A DNA stretch of 64,000 bases from Gluconacetobacter sacchari (GCF_014174255.1 NZ_JABEQJ010000028.1:1-64000), one strand, 5' to 3'. Shown: positions 43,603-53,431, numbered from the stretch's first letter. The notes: generated by a model from the sequence alone, not told the origin. Numbers and translations: made by a program.

Positions 43603-44414
43603 CCGACTGGTCCGCCCTGATGGCCCGGCCGCCGCTCTGGCTGCGCGTGGCGCTGCCCTGCCTGTTCTTCGTGCTGGTGCTAGTCGCCTGGCAGGTCATC
43701 GTGCGGACGGCGGATATTTCGCCGCTCATTCTCCCCGCGCCCAGCGCCGTCCTCGACGATCTGCGGCAGCATGCGGGCACGCTGGCCCTGTCCACCTGGA
43801 ACACGCTGCTGATCACGCTGAAGGCCTTCGTGCTGGGCACGGTCGCCGGCATCCTGCTGGCCATCGCGTTCTCCCGCTCGCGCCTGCTGGAACTGGCGGT
43901 GTCGCCCCTGCTGGTCCTGACGCAGGTCACGCCGACCGTGGCGATCGCCCCGCTCGTCCTGGTCTGGGTCGGGATCGACAATGTGGACAGCGCCATCCTG
44001 CTGCTGGCCGCGATCATCGCCTTCTTTCCCGTCACCTCCAATACCATGCTCGGCCTGCGCAGCGTCAGCCACGATCTGCACGACCTGTTCACCGTGCGGC
44101 GCGCCACCTCGCTGCAACGGCTGTTCCTGCTCGAACTGCCGGCGGCCCTGCCCTACACGCTGGCCGGCGCGCGCATGGCCGGCGGCATGGCCCTGGTCGG
44201 CGCCGTCGTCGCCGAATTCGTCGCCGGATCCGGCACCGATGCCGGTCTCGCCTGGCGCATCAGCGAGGCCGCCAACCGCCTGAACACTCCCCGCATGTTC
44301 GCCGCCCTGTTCCTGCTCGGCCTGCTGGGGGTCGCCATTTCGGGCGCATTGTCCCTGCTTCAATATCTCTGCCTGCGACGCTGGCACGAAAGCGCCGTGT
44401 CGCGCGATCGCTGA
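43599..44414 (+). CDS. ABC transporter permease (SsuC/TauC type)
   Basis: A 271-residue inner-membrane permease with about six hydrophobic segments. The coupling-helix region (RRATSLQRLFLLELPAALPY, followed by TLAGARMAGGMALVGAVVAEF) carries the EAA-type motif of binding-protein-dependent importers. It forms one transporter with the upstream ATPase. Start overlaps the ATPase stop (ATGA). Confidence 0.92.
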   Translation: MTDWSALMARPPLWLRVALPCLFFVLVLVAWQVIVRTADISPLILPAPSAVLDDLRQHAGTLALSTWNTLLITLKAFVLGTVAGILLAIAFSRSRLLELAVSPLLVLTQVTPTVAIAPLVLVWVGIDNVDSAILLLAAIIAFFPVTSNTMLGLRSVSHDLHDLFTVRRATSLQRLFLLELPAALPYTLAGARMAGGMALVGAVVAEFVAGSGTDAGLAWRISEAANRLNTPRMFAALFLLGLLGVAISGALSLLQYLCLRRWHESAVSRDR

Positions 44415-44426
44415 GAGGATCACCCC

Positions 44427-45266
44427 ATGGAAAAACTTACCGTTTCGCCGATCGACGGCGGCATCGGCATCGAGATCACGCATGCCGACCTGACCCGCTC
44501 GACGGCCGACACCCTTGCCGCGATCCGCCGCGCCTATGACGACAATCCGATCGTCGTCCTGCGCGGCCAGACGATCCCCGTCGACTCCTACGTGGCCTTC
44601 GGCAGGAGCCTGGGCGAGCTTCTGCCGCATACGCGCCTGGAATACACGGTGCCCGGACATCCCGAAGTCTATGTGCTGTCGAACAAGAAAAAGGATGACG
44701 GCACCATGCTGGGCGTCCATCTGGACGGGCTGGGCTGGCATTCGGACGGCACGTACCTGCAACGGCCCCTGGCCGCCACGCTGCTGCACGCGCTGGAGGT
44801 GCCCCCCGAAGGCGGCGACACGGTATTCGCCGATACCTGCGCGGCGTACGCGAATCTGCCGGAGGACATGAAGGCGAAAGTGGCGGACATGGTCGTGGTC
44901 TACGATTTCGTCTTCTACATGCAGACACGCTTTCCCGACTACCCGATCACCGACCGGCAGCGCGCCGAAAATCCCGCGGTGCGCCACCGGCTGGTCCAGC
45001 GCAGCGCGACGGGGCGCCCCGGGCTGTATATGAGCAACGGCAGCGCGCGCGGCATCGACGGCATGACCGACGAGGACGGGCGCGCCTTCCTGCGCGAGCT
45101 GACGCAGTTCGTCACCCGGCCCGAACATGTCTATCGTCATCGCTGGCGGGTCGGCGATATCGTGATCTGGAACAATCTGCAAACGATGCATACCGCGACG
45201 GTCTATGACGACAAGCGGTACGAACGGCTGCTCCATCGCCTGTGGATCCAGGCCGAGGTCGCCTGA
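44427..45266 (+). CDS. TauD/TfdA-family 2-oxoglutarate dioxygenase (copy 1)
   Basis: A 279-residue Fe(II)/2-oxoglutarate dioxygenase. The HxD pair is in GLGWHSDGTYLQRP (about 110), the distal His in LQTMHTATVYDD and the 2-oxoglutarate Arg in RYERLLHRLWI. Such enzymes hydroxylate next to a heteroatom, releasing sulfite, amine or aldehyde. It is co-transcribed with the ABC transporter (12 bp gap), the usual arrangement for taurine-like substrate use, and followed by an alcohol dehydrogenase. The substrate is unknown. Confidence 0.9.
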   Translation: MEKLTVSPIDGGIGIEITHADLTRSTADTLAAIRRAYDDNPIVVLRGQTIPVDSYVAFGRSLGELLPHTRLEYTVPGHPEVYVLSNKKKDDGTMLGVHLDGLGWHSDGTYLQRPLAATLLHALEVPPEGGDTVFADTCAAYANLPEDMKAKVADMVVVYDFVFYMQTRFPDYPITDRQRAENPAVRHRLVQRSATGRPGLYMSNGSARGIDGMTDEDGRAFLRELTQFVTRPEHVYRHRWRVGDIVIWNNLQTMHTATVYDDKRYERLLHRLWIQAEVA

Positions 45267-45267
45267 C

Positions 45268-46308
45268 ATGCGGATGCGCGCGTGGGTCCAGACGACATTC
45301 GGCGGCCCTGAATCCGTCACCCTGCGGGATATTCCCCGCCCCGTTCCCCAGGCCGACGAAGTGCTGGTCAGGGTGGAGGCCTGCGCCCTGAACCGGCTCG
45401 ACCTGTTGCAGCAGGTCGCTCCGCTGGTACCCGGTTTCAGCCTGCCGCACATCGCGGGGATGGACGTGGCCGGCACCGTGAGCGCGACCGGCGGCCCCGA
45501 GGGCGAGGCCCTGGTCGGCCGCCCGGTCGTGATCGACCCGGTGGTGACATGCGGCGACTGCGCATGGTGCAGACAGGACGAGCCCGGCTTCTGCCCGTCC
45601 CTGCGCACGGTCGGCTCCACGCGCGCCGGCGGCCTGGCCGAGTATGTGGCCGTTCCGGCGCGGAACTGCCATGTCTACGACCCCGAACATCTCTCGCCGG
45701 AAAAGATGGCCAGCGTGCCCGTGGCGTCGGTCACCGCCTGGCACGGGCTGCTGGGCGCGGGAGGGTTGCGGGCGGGCGAAACGATCGTCATCCCCGGCGC
45801 CGGCTCCGGCCTGGGCACCGCCGGCATCCAGATCGCGCGCCGGACCGGCGCGCGCGTCATCGCCCTGGCGGCGGGGCCTGAGAAATGCCGGGCGGCGGAA
45901 GCCCTGGGCGCCGAAATCGCCTTCGACCGCTCCGCGGGCGACTGGGTGGCCGCCGTCCGCGACCATACCGGGCAGGGCGCGGATTTCGTGTGGGATTCCG
46001 TCGGCGGCGCCTTCCTGCAACAGGCGATCGACGCCTGCCGCATCGGCGGGCGCGTCGTCCTCTCGGGCACCACGGCGGGCAATGACTCGACCATCCGCAA
46101 TACCAGCCTGTTCCATTTCGGCCGCTCGCTGATCGGCCATGGCGGCTATACGCGCCGGGAGATGCGCGAGACCATCGCCGCCTACCGGACGGGCGCGCTC
46201 GCGGCCGTCATCGACTCGCTCTACGGCTTCGCCGACGTGCCGGCGGCGTTCGCCAGGCTGCGGTCCGGGCAGTTCTTCGGCAAGATCGTCATTTCAATCC
46301 GATTATGA
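45268..46308 (+). CDS. Zinc-binding alcohol dehydrogenase (MDR family)
   Basis: A 346-residue medium-chain dehydrogenase. The structural zinc Cys cluster is CGDCAWCRQDEPGFC (about 95-109), the NAD(P) motif VIPGAGSGLGTAG. The usual first catalytic-zinc Cys is not at its standard place (ALNRLDLLQQ), as in a known subgroup of the family. The start at 45268 is 1 bp after the dioxygenase stop. It could oxidise an alcohol or reduce an aldehyde generated by that dioxygenase. Confidence 0.88.
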   Translation: MRMRAWVQTTFGGPESVTLRDIPRPVPQADEVLVRVEACALNRLDLLQQVAPLVPGFSLPHIAGMDVAGTVSATGGPEGEALVGRPVVIDPVVTCGDCAWCRQDEPGFCPSLRTVGSTRAGGLAEYVAVPARNCHVYDPEHLSPEKMASVPVASVTAWHGLLGAGGLRAGETIVIPGAGSGLGTAGIQIARRTGARVIALAAGPEKCRAAEALGAEIAFDRSAGDWVAAVRDHTGQGADFVWDSVGGAFLQQAIDACRIGGRVVLSGTTAGNDSTIRNTSLFHFGRSLIGHGGYTRREMRETIAAYRTGALAAVIDSLYGFADVPAAFARLRSGQFFGKIVISIRL

Positions 46309-46444
46309 AACAAAACGTCTGAAGGCAAGAAAACGTATTATTTCGGCAAGACAGAATCCCGGACAAGACGCTGAACTCGTCGGGCGACACGGCCTCGGCG
46401 TCCTTCCCAACCCAGGTCTCACCCATTCCAAAGCGAGGCAAGAT

Positions 46445-48829
46445 ATGAGCAGGTTCGAACAGCCCCCGTCCCGCCGACAGCCTGCCGGCTTTCGCGCATG
46501 GCTGATGGTGACATGCCTGGGTATGGTGGCCGCCGCGCCCACCCACGCGGCCGCGCCGAAGCACAAGCCCGCCGCCCGCCCGCATCCGGCGGCGCCCGCG
46601 CCGGCGGCCCAGGGCGCCGAAGTTCAAGGCGCCGAAGTTCAGGGCGTGCCGGCGGGGCCGCAGATCGAACAGGTTACCGTGACGGTCCAGCAGGTCCGTT
46701 CGAACATGCAGCGGACGCCCATCGCCGTCACCGCCATCAGCGGCACGGCGCTGGACCAGTCGAACATCACCCAGCCCTCGGACCTGAACGGCCTGGTGCC
46801 CAGCCTGAGCATCGCCAAGACCGCCGGGTTCGAAACGAACGTGACCATTCGCGGCGTCGGCTCGCAGACGCCCGAAAACGCCCTGGTCGCGCAATCCGGC
46901 GTCGCGCTCTATACCGATGGCGTCTTCATCGCCAATACCATCTCGCTGGACCAGACATTGTTCGATGTCGACCAGGTCGAGGTCCTGCGCGGCCCCCAGG
47001 GGGCGCTGTATGGGCAAAGCTCGACCGGCGGCGCATTGGTGATCAACACCAGGCAGCCCGAACTGGGCAGGTTCCACGGCATGCTCGAAGGCAGCGGCGG
47101 CAATTACGGCATGGCCCGGGGCCGGGCGATCGTCAACATTCCCATGGGCCGGCATTTCGCCATCCGCGCCTCGTTCCAGCAATATGACCATTCCGACTAC
47201 GCTCATTCGACCTATGGGTTCGGGCTGGACGGCGCGCAGACGACGGCGGGCAAAATCACCGCGCTGTGGCGGCCGGTGGAGAATTTCTCCGCCGCGCTGA
47301 CCGCGCAATGGTATGGCGCGACCAATACCGGGGCCGAACAGAAGAACATTCTCGACGCCACGCCCGGCGCGCGCCGCGTCGCGCAGGATTATCCCTCCCG
47401 CTTCAATCTCCATACCCAGCTTTATCATCTGAACCTGAACTGGCGCCTGCCCTGGGCCACGCTGACCTCGGTCACGGCCTACCAGCACCTGAACAATTTC
47501 CTGCGAATGAGCAGTTCGCGCTATAATTACGACGCGCTGGGCTATTACGACAACGACGCGGCATGGCAGACGACCATGCATACCTATACCGAGGAACTCT
47601 CGCTGCACTCCGCCGGGCACGGCCCCCTGTCCTGGACCGGCGGCGTCTTCCTGCTGGGCCAGCGCAGCAGCCAGTTCGTCGCCGAATTCGAGGGCACCAC
47701 GCCGCCTGGCCCGCTTTCGTTCATCGTTCCGTCCGACATCATGACCAATCCGCCGTCGAACCTCAGCTACGGCAACAAGACGACGGTCAGCCGCTTCACC
47801 GTCGCGCCCTATGTGCAGTTTACCTACAATATCACGCCCAAGCTGCACCTGACCGGCGGCGCGCGATACAATTACGACCATTTCGCGCATTATGACGGCA
47901 ATTTCTCGGCATTCGGCTCCTCCAGCCTCGGCAACAGCTTCCGCACCAGCGAACCGACCTGGAAGGCGGAGCTGGATTACGACCTGAGCCATGACAACAT
48001 GCTCTATTTCGACGTGGCGACGGGCTACAAGCCGGGCGGCGTGAACGGAAACCCCGATTCCAAGGTGGTGGGACTGAATTTCCAGCCCGAACGCAACACG
48101 ACGTTCGAACTCGGGTCGAAGAACATGTTCTTCAACCAGAATCTCCGGTTGAATTTCGCGGCCTTCTTCTCGAAATATCATAACATGCAGTATGTCGAGA
48201 ACGACCCGTACCCCTATGCCTACGGGATCGCCAACATTCCCAATACCGAAATGTGGGGGCTGGAAAGCGAGGCCACCTGGCTGACCCTCGGCGGGCGGCT
48301 GCGCTTCGATGGCAACCTGACGCTGGAAGACGGCCGGGTCGACAGCAATTACCGGGCGATCGACACCATCACGCAGAAGACGGTCTATGCCACCAATGCC
48401 GCCTGCGCCTATGGCGGCCAATATTACAACCCCGCCTGCTGGGCGGCGGTCGAAGCCGCCGCCTCCAATATCAACGGCAATACGCCGCCCCAGATGCCGC
48501 ATGTGCAGGGATCGATTTCCGCCGCCTATACCTGGGATGTTCCATACGGCAAGCTGCTGACGCGGATCCAGTATATCTATCGCGGGCCGTTGCAGTCGCG
48601 GATCTACAACAATCCGCTCTATGACCATACGCCGGCCTATAATCTGTGGAATTTCTATGCATCGTACAAGCCCGACCACACGCACTGGCTGTTCGCGGTC
48701 ACCTGTTCCAACCTCGGCAATTTCGCCGGCGTCAACTCGCGCTATACCGACCCGTACGGCACCGGCCAGACGGTCGAGCAATATGTTCCGCCACGCCAGA
48801 TTTTCGGGACATTGTCCTATTCGTTCTAG
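46445..48829 (+). CDS. TonB-dependent receptor coupled to an ABC importer
   Basis: A 794-residue outer-membrane receptor. The ATG at 46445 has GAGG 6-9 nt upstream and begins a signal peptide (hydrophobic AWLMVTCLGMVAAAPTHA). A Lys/Pro/Ala-rich linker follows, containing a 15-bp tandem duplication (46613-46642, GAEVQ twice). The TonB-box/plug region begins IEQVTVTVQQVRSNMQ, then FETNVTIRGVGSQTPENALV and VEVLRGPQGALYGQSSTGGA. The barrel ends in Phe (LSYSF). Its 3' end overlaps the start of a binding-protein gene by 47 bp, so outer- and inner-membrane uptake are physically linked. Confidence 0.91.
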   Translation: MSRFEQPPSRRQPAGFRAWLMVTCLGMVAAAPTHAAAPKHKPAARPHPAAPAPAAQGAEVQGAEVQGVPAGPQIEQVTVTVQQVRSNMQRTPIAVTAISGTALDQSNITQPSDLNGLVPSLSIAKTAGFETNVTIRGVGSQTPENALVAQSGVALYTDGVFIANTISLDQTLFDVDQVEVLRGPQGALYGQSSTGGALVINTRQPELGRFHGMLEGSGGNYGMARGRAIVNIPMGRHFAIRASFQQYDHSDYAHSTYGFGLDGAQTTAGKITALWRPVENFSAALTAQWYGATNTGAEQKNILDATPGARRVAQDYPSRFNLHTQLYHLNLNWRLPWATLTSVTAYQHLNNFLRMSSSRYNYDALGYYDNDAAWQTTMHTYTEELSLHSAGHGPLSWTGGVFLLGQRSSQFVAEFEGTTPPGPLSFIVPSDIMTNPPSNLSYGNKTTVSRFTVAPYVQFTYNITPKLHLTGGARYNYDHFAHYDGNFSAFGSSSLGNSFRTSEPTWKAELDYDLSHDNMLYFDVATGYKPGGVNGNPDSKVVGLNFQPERNTTFELGSKNMFFNQNLRLNFAAFFSKYHNMQYVENDPYPYAYGIANIPNTEMWGLESEATWLTLGGRLRFDGNLTLEDGRVDSNYRAIDTITQKTVYATNAACAYGGQYYNPACWAAVEAAASNINGNTPPQMPHVQGSISAAYTWDVPYGKLLTRIQYIYRGPLQSRIYNNPLYDHTPAYNLWNFYASYKPDHTHWLFAVTCSNLGNFAGVNSRYTDPYGTGQTVEQYVPPRQIFGTLSYSF

Positions 48830-49817
48830 GATATGCCTCTGGGCGGTCGTCGCGGCCCTGGCGCTGGCCGCGACATCCGCCACGGCGGCGCGGCCGCACC
48901 TGCGCGTGGCGCTGGGCTGGCTGCCCCAGGCCGATTTCGCCGGCTTCTTCGCGGCGCAGGCCGGCGGCCTGTACGACCGCGCGGGCCTGGATGTCGAGAT
49001 CGTTCCGGGCAATGCGCGCAATGGGGCGGTCATGATGCTGGCCACCGGCGCCTATGATTTCGTGAACGTCTTCAATAGCGGCGTCGCGCTGGACATGGCG
49101 AACGCGCATCTGCCCTATGTCGCGATCGCCGCCGTCTACCAGAAGGAACCGACCGCGATCATCGTGCATGACGGGCCGGGCGCCCCGCGCTCGCTCGCCG
49201 ACCTGCGCGGCTACCCGATCATGATCAGCCCCGAGGCGCTGGATAATTACTGGGCTTTTCTGGTCGGACAATTCGGCTACACCAGCAGCCAGGTACGGCG
49301 CTATACGGGCGACAGCACCCTGTTCATCGCCACGCCGCATATCGCCCAGCAAGGCTATCTGACCAACGATGTCGCCCGCCTGCACTCGGCGGGCGTGCCG
49401 ATCCGCGTCTTTCCCCTGGCCGATGCCGGTTACAGTTCCTACGGTCCGATCATCGTCGCCCGCCGTGCCCTGGTCGATCGCCATCCCGAGATCGTCCAGC
49501 GTTTTCTGGATGCGACGCTCCAGGGCTGGTGCCTCTATCTGCATGGCGACCGCGCCGGCACCGACCGCCTGATCATGGCCGGCAATCCGGACTATACCGA
49601 ACAGAACGCCAGCGACGCGGTCGCCGCCATGCGGCAGTACCAGCTTATCGAAGGCGGCGACGCCCGCACCCAGGGCATCGGCGCCATGACCGCCGCGCGC
49701 TGGAATGCCTACCTCCAGCAGATGCAGCCGACCGGCCTCTATCCGCCGCACATGGATTTCTCGACGCTCTACACGACCCGCTTCCTGCACCACATAAGCT
49801 GTGATTCCGGAAAATAA
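48783..49817 (+). CDS. ABC substrate-binding protein (NMT1/THI5-SsuA-like)
   Basis: A 344-residue periplasmic binding protein. The ATG at 48783 lies inside the receptor gene and starts a good signal peptide (hydrophobic LWAVVAALALAATSATA, cleavage before ARPHLRVA). The mature protein begins LRVALGWLPQADFAGFFAAQ and has MMLATGAYDFVNVFNSGVAL, as in NMT1/THI5-like proteins that bind thiamine precursors, pyrimidines, sulfonates or aromatic acids. It is the missing partner of the ATPase and permease at 42820-44414. The substrate may be a planar heterocycle, which is inference. Confidence 0.88.
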   Translation: MFRHARFSGHCPIRSRICLWAVVAALALAATSATAARPHLRVALGWLPQADFAGFFAAQAGGLYDRAGLDVEIVPGNARNGAVMMLATGAYDFVNVFNSGVALDMANAHLPYVAIAAVYQKEPTAIIVHDGPGAPRSLADLRGYPIMISPEALDNYWAFLVGQFGYTSSQVRRYTGDSTLFIATPHIAQQGYLTNDVARLHSAGVPIRVFPLADAGYSSYGPIIVARRALVDRHPEIVQRFLDATLQGWCLYLHGDRAGTDRLIMAGNPDYTEQNASDAVAAMRQYQLIEGGDARTQGIGAMTAARWNAYLQQMQPTGLYPPHMDFSTLYTTRFLHHISCDSGK

Positions 49818-49834
49818 CCGACCGGATAACCGCC

Positions 49835-50632
49835 CTACGCGGGCCACCATGTGATGCTCGTCATGCTCAACGAGCCATGCTCGATGTGCCGCGGCGCGCA
49901 GACCGGGCGATCCGTCTCCCGCGCGGCGCCCATCGCATAGAGCAGCGGCCAGTAATGATCGGGAGTCGGCACCGACAGCCGCGCCGCGTCGCCCAGCCCT
50001 TCATAGGCGATCACCTGCGCGGCATCGCCCGTCATGACGGCCTGGACGATCCGCTCCTCGAACGACGCGGCCCAGTCATGGGGCGCGCAATCCTGCCGCG
50101 CCCAGTCCATGAGGCGCAGATTATGCACGATATTGCCCGTGCCGACGATCAGGATCCCTTCGTCGCGCAGCGGGCGCAGGGCCCGGGCCAGGTCATGATG
50201 GGCGCGCGGGGCGCGGCGCACATCCAGGCTCAGTTGCACGACCGGCATGTCGGCATCGGGCCATGCCTTGCACATCACGGACCAGGTTCCATGGTCCAGC
50301 CCCCATTCGCCCCGATCGAGGATCACCGGCTCGGGGCCCAGCAACTCCGCAATCCGCGCCGCCAGGGCCGGGTCGCCGGGGGCGGGGTACTGGATGTCGA
50401 ACAGCGCACGGGGCAGGGACGGCCCGAAATCATGGATCGTCCGAGGGTGGGCCATCGCGGTAACCGCGACGCCGCGCGTCAGCCAATGGCCCGAAATCGC
50501 CAGCACCGCCCGCGGCCGGCCGTGATCGCGGGTGATGCGCTGGGCGATTTCATGCCATGTACGGGTCGTTTCATTGGTTTGCAGGGCAATCACCGGGCTT
50601 CCATGCCCGAAAAACACAACCGGCATCGACAT
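49835..50632 (-). CDS. DODA-type extradiol aromatic ring-opening dioxygenase
   Basis: A 265-residue LigB-superfamily protein like YgiD/4,5-DOPA dioxygenase. Metal-ligand His candidates are in VFFGHGSPV (about 9), AISGHWLTRG (about 49) and GLDHGTWSV (about 105). The ATG at 50632 has AAGGAG 8 nt upstream. It converges with the binding-protein gene and is divergent from a TauD gene. It could open a catechol-like ring in this cluster, but many family members act on other or unknown substrates. Confidence 0.88.
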   Translation of the reverse strand: MSMPVVFFGHGSPVIALQTNETTRTWHEIAQRITRDHGRPRAVLAISGHWLTRGVAVTAMAHPRTIHDFGPSLPRALFDIQYPAPGDPALAARIAELLGPEPVILDRGEWGLDHGTWSVMCKAWPDADMPVVQLSLDVRRAPRAHHDLARALRPLRDEGILIVGTGNIVHNLRLMDWARQDCAPHDWAASFEERIVQAVMTGDAAQVIAYEGLGDAARLSVPTPDHYWPLLYAMGAARETDRPVCAPRHIEHGSLSMTSITWWPA

Positions 50633-50828
50633 GGCGAGCACTCCTTCCTTTCCCCGGCGTGGCCTGGAACAGGAGTGTGTCGCACCCTGCGCGCCTGCCA
50701 ATCCCATTTCGCCGAGGATGGGGGAAGTTGCTGTTTCATGCTAGTCTGGGGCGCGCTCAGGCAAGCCGCCCCTGTCGCCATGATGTCTAAATCGCAACGT
50801 TCGACCGAACCGGAGGAAAAGACAGACG

Positions 50829-51701
50829 ATGGTGGACACGACGGTTGACGATACCGCGTTCCGGACCGTTCCGCTCGACCCGAAATCGGGCTTCGGTGCG
50901 GAAATCATCGGTCTGGACCTGCGGAAAGCCGATGAGGCGACGGTGCGGCGGGTCGTCGGGATCTTCCACCGCCATGGCGCGCTGCTGCTGCGCGGACAGA
51001 GCCTGGACCCGGCGGAACTCGTGCGCTTCATCCGTCATGTCGGCACGCCCGAAGGGCATACGCTCCAGGACTTCACGCTGCCCGGCTTTCCCGAGATCTA
51101 CGTCCTCTCGAACCGGGTGGAAAATGGGCGCCCGATCGGCGCGCACAATGACGGCGTGGGGTGGCATACCGATTATTCCTACAAGGCGGAACCGGTCATG
51201 AGCACGATGCTCTATGCGGTGGAGGTCCCCCCCGAAGGCAGCGACACGCTGATCGCCGATGGCGTGGCGGCGTACGAGGCCCTGCCGCCCGAACGGCGCG
51301 CGCAGCTCGAAAAGCTGAGGCTGCATCATTCCTATCGTCATTTCATGGAAACGCGCGAGCATCAGCGCCGCCGCCTGACGCCGGAGCAGATCCGCGACAA
51401 TCCGGATGTCGTCCACCCGCTGGTCCGCGTCCATCCGGTCGATGGGCGCAAGGCCCTGTGGCCGTCGACCGGCACCGTGACGGAAATCATCGGCCAGGAC
51501 GATCCATCCGACCTGTCCCTGCTCGACGAACTGGTCGCGTTCATGACGCGCGACCCGTTCGTCTACCGCCATCAATGGCAGGTCGGCGACCTGCTGATGT
51601 GGGACAATCGCTGCACGCTGCATACGGGCACGCTGTTCGACGACCGCACATATCTGCGCACGATGCACCGGCTGTGGGTCAAGGGCGACCGCCCGGCCTG
51701 A
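50829..51701 (+). CDS. TauD/TfdA-family 2-oxoglutarate dioxygenase (copy 2)
   Basis: A 290-residue Fe(II)/2-oxoglutarate dioxygenase. HxD is in GVGWHTDYSYKAEP (about 117), the distal His in NRCTLHTGTLFDD and the Arg in YLRTMHRLWV. It is related to copy 1 (same VPPEGSDT and HRLW segments) but clearly diverged. GGAGG lies 13 nt upstream of the ATG; the next in-frame GTG would be further still. It is followed by a VOC protein gene 38 bp later. Confidence 0.89.
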   Translation: MVDTTVDDTAFRTVPLDPKSGFGAEIIGLDLRKADEATVRRVVGIFHRHGALLLRGQSLDPAELVRFIRHVGTPEGHTLQDFTLPGFPEIYVLSNRVENGRPIGAHNDGVGWHTDYSYKAEPVMSTMLYAVEVPPEGSDTLIADGVAAYEALPPERRAQLEKLRLHHSYRHFMETREHQRRRLTPEQIRDNPDVVHPLVRVHPVDGRKALWPSTGTVTEIIGQDDPSDLSLLDELVAFMTRDPFVYRHQWQVGDLLMWDNRCTLHTGTLFDDRTYLRTMHRLWVKGDRPA

Positions 51702-51739
51702 TCCGCTCTCCACACCGCTTTTCCATCCCGCGAGGCCCC

Positions 51740-52225
51740 ATGCCCGATACGTTGATCTTCGTCGATATTCCCGCCGACGACCCATCGGCCGCCGCCCGCT
51801 TCTATGCCGAGGTCTTCGGCTGGCGCAACGACCCCAGGCCCGAAGGCGTCTATCACCGCATGGTGCCGGGCGGGCAGTTTCCCAACCCCGACGGGACCGA
51901 CAGCGCGATCGGCAACCTGCATATCGGCATTTTCAAGGCCGACAATGCGCGCCCGCATCCCCGCCCCGCCGGCGTCGCGCCGCGCGGCCTGTCGCAGGAC
52001 GGGCGCAAGCCGCGCGTCTGGCTGCTGATCGGCGACGACGACACGCCCGAACGCATTCTCGGCGAAGCCGCGGCACGCGGCGCGACGGAACTCTGGCGCG
52101 ACCATTACTGGTCGACCTTCAACGGCTACAACCACGCCTTCATGGACCCGTGGGGCAACGAGATCATCCTGTGGGGCAAGGCCGGCGCCGCCCCGGCGAT
52201 CCCCGATCATTTCACGCGGGAATGA
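51740..52225 (+). CDS. VOC-superfamily (glyoxalase/dioxygenase-like) protein
   Basis: A 161-residue vicinal-oxygen-chelate protein. The first module starts LIFVDIPADDPSAAARFYAE and contains FGWRNDP and HRMVPGGQ; the C-terminal strand NHAFMDPWGNEIILWGK carries the typical PxGN and Glu. The role is unknown; it could be a lyase or isomerase in the pathway. It is co-directional with the TauD copy 2 gene and converges with the AraC gene. Confidence 0.83.
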   Translation: MPDTLIFVDIPADDPSAAARFYAEVFGWRNDPRPEGVYHRMVPGGQFPNPDGTDSAIGNLHIGIFKADNARPHPRPAGVAPRGLSQDGRKPRVWLLIGDDDTPERILGEAAARGATELWRDHYWSTFNGYNHAFMDPWGNEIILWGKAGAAPAIPDHFTRE

Positions 52226-52235
52226 TCGCGCGCGA

Positions 52236-53297
52236 TCAGTCCTCGTGCCCATCGCCCAGGGCGTCGCGGCGCCAGGCGCGCGGTGTCCGCCCATAGGCGG
52301 CGCGGAAACTGCGGCTGAAATGCGCCGCGTCGTTGAAACCCCAGCGGAAGCAGATTTCCGAAATCGACAGATGGGCCGACAGCGGGCTGGCCAGGTCGTC
52401 ATGGCAACGGGCCAGCCGGCGCTGGCGCAGATACTGGCTGAAATTCTGCCCGGTGGCGGCAAACAGTTTCTGAAGTCCGCGCGGCGAAATACCGTGCTTG
52501 CGGGCGATGGCCGTCATCGTCAGGTCCGGATTGGTCAGCTCCGCCTCGATCAACTGGCACAGGCCGTGCATGGCCGCGATGCGACGGTTGACCGGCGGCT
52601 CGCCCCCGCCATAGGTCGGGTCGCTGAGCACGCACCCGATCAGCAATTCGGACAGGGCCAGTTCGATCGCGCGCAACTGGCGCGCATCCATCGCCTCGAT
52701 CGCCTGGCCGAGCGACTGGAGAAATCCCGCCAGCACCCGCCGGATGCCGGCCTTCGATTCCAGCACGCCGACACGCAACTGCGTCGGTGCCAGCAGGCGC
52801 GGATGCAGGGCCAGGCGCGGCAGGCGCACATACAGCATGGAGAAGGACCGGGGCAATGTCAGCACCGCGTCCACCGCCAGCGGCCCGCAGGCGACGCCGC
52901 CGACGGGCAGCGTCCAGCTTGCGCCCTCGGTCGCCAGCGTCGCATGGGCGGGCGCCGCGTTGCCGCCGCCGTCCTCGGTGCCGGTCTCGGCCAGCAGCAT
53001 GGCCAGCCACACGCCGTCGCTCTGCGCCGCATAGCGCCCGGCGATGCGCTGCGGCGAGCCATCCAGCCGCGTGATCTCGATCCCCAGCGGGGTGACAACC
53101 TGCGTGACCCGCCCCGCGAACCGGCGCGACGCAAGGCCACCATGACCGGCCGGAGACGCAGGCAGCGGCGTCGCCTCCGGCAGGGACAGGCGCGCCAGCG
53201 TCTGGCGCCACAGGACCTCCGCCGGGCGATCGGTATGCTGTGCGAGATCGAAGGTCCAGGGCTGCACGTTGTTCTCCCGCGGTTCCCGTGGGATCAT
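52236..53297 (-). CDS. AraC-family transcriptional regulator
   Basis: A 353-residue regulator. The N-terminal two thirds is a sensor domain of the AraC-binding-like type. The C-terminal double HTH is clear: LTMTAIARKHGISPRGLQKL and ISEICFRWGFNDAAHFSRSF, then YGRTPRAWRR. The ATG at 53297 is a choice among several in-frame starts. It is divergent from the RutA-like monooxygenase gene across 134 bp and probably activates that operon (53432 onward). Confidence 0.88.
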   Translation of the reverse strand: MIPREPRENNVQPWTFDLAQHTDRPAEVLWRQTLARLSLPEATPLPASPAGHGGLASRRFAGRVTQVVTPLGIEITRLDGSPQRIAGRYAAQSDGVWLAMLLAETGTEDGGGNAAPAHATLATEGASWTLPVGGVACGPLAVDAVLTLPRSFSMLYVRLPRLALHPRLLAPTQLRVGVLESKAGIRRVLAGFLQSLGQAIEAMDARQLRAIELALSELLIGCVLSDPTYGGGEPPVNRRIAAMHGLCQLIEAELTNPDLTMTAIARKHGISPRGLQKLFAATGQNFSQYLRQRRLARCHDDLASPLSAHLSISEICFRWGFNDAAHFSRSFRAAYGRTPRAWRRDALGDGHED

Positions 53298-53431
53298 ACA
53301 AATATGCAACGCTTTCAGACAAGAAACCGAGCGAAACGGGCGCGTAATATTTCCCGGGCGTTTGACCGACACCTTGCGCGACGCGCATCCGCGCATGACA
53401 CGAACCGGTTTTTTTGAGAGGAAATTCCAGC

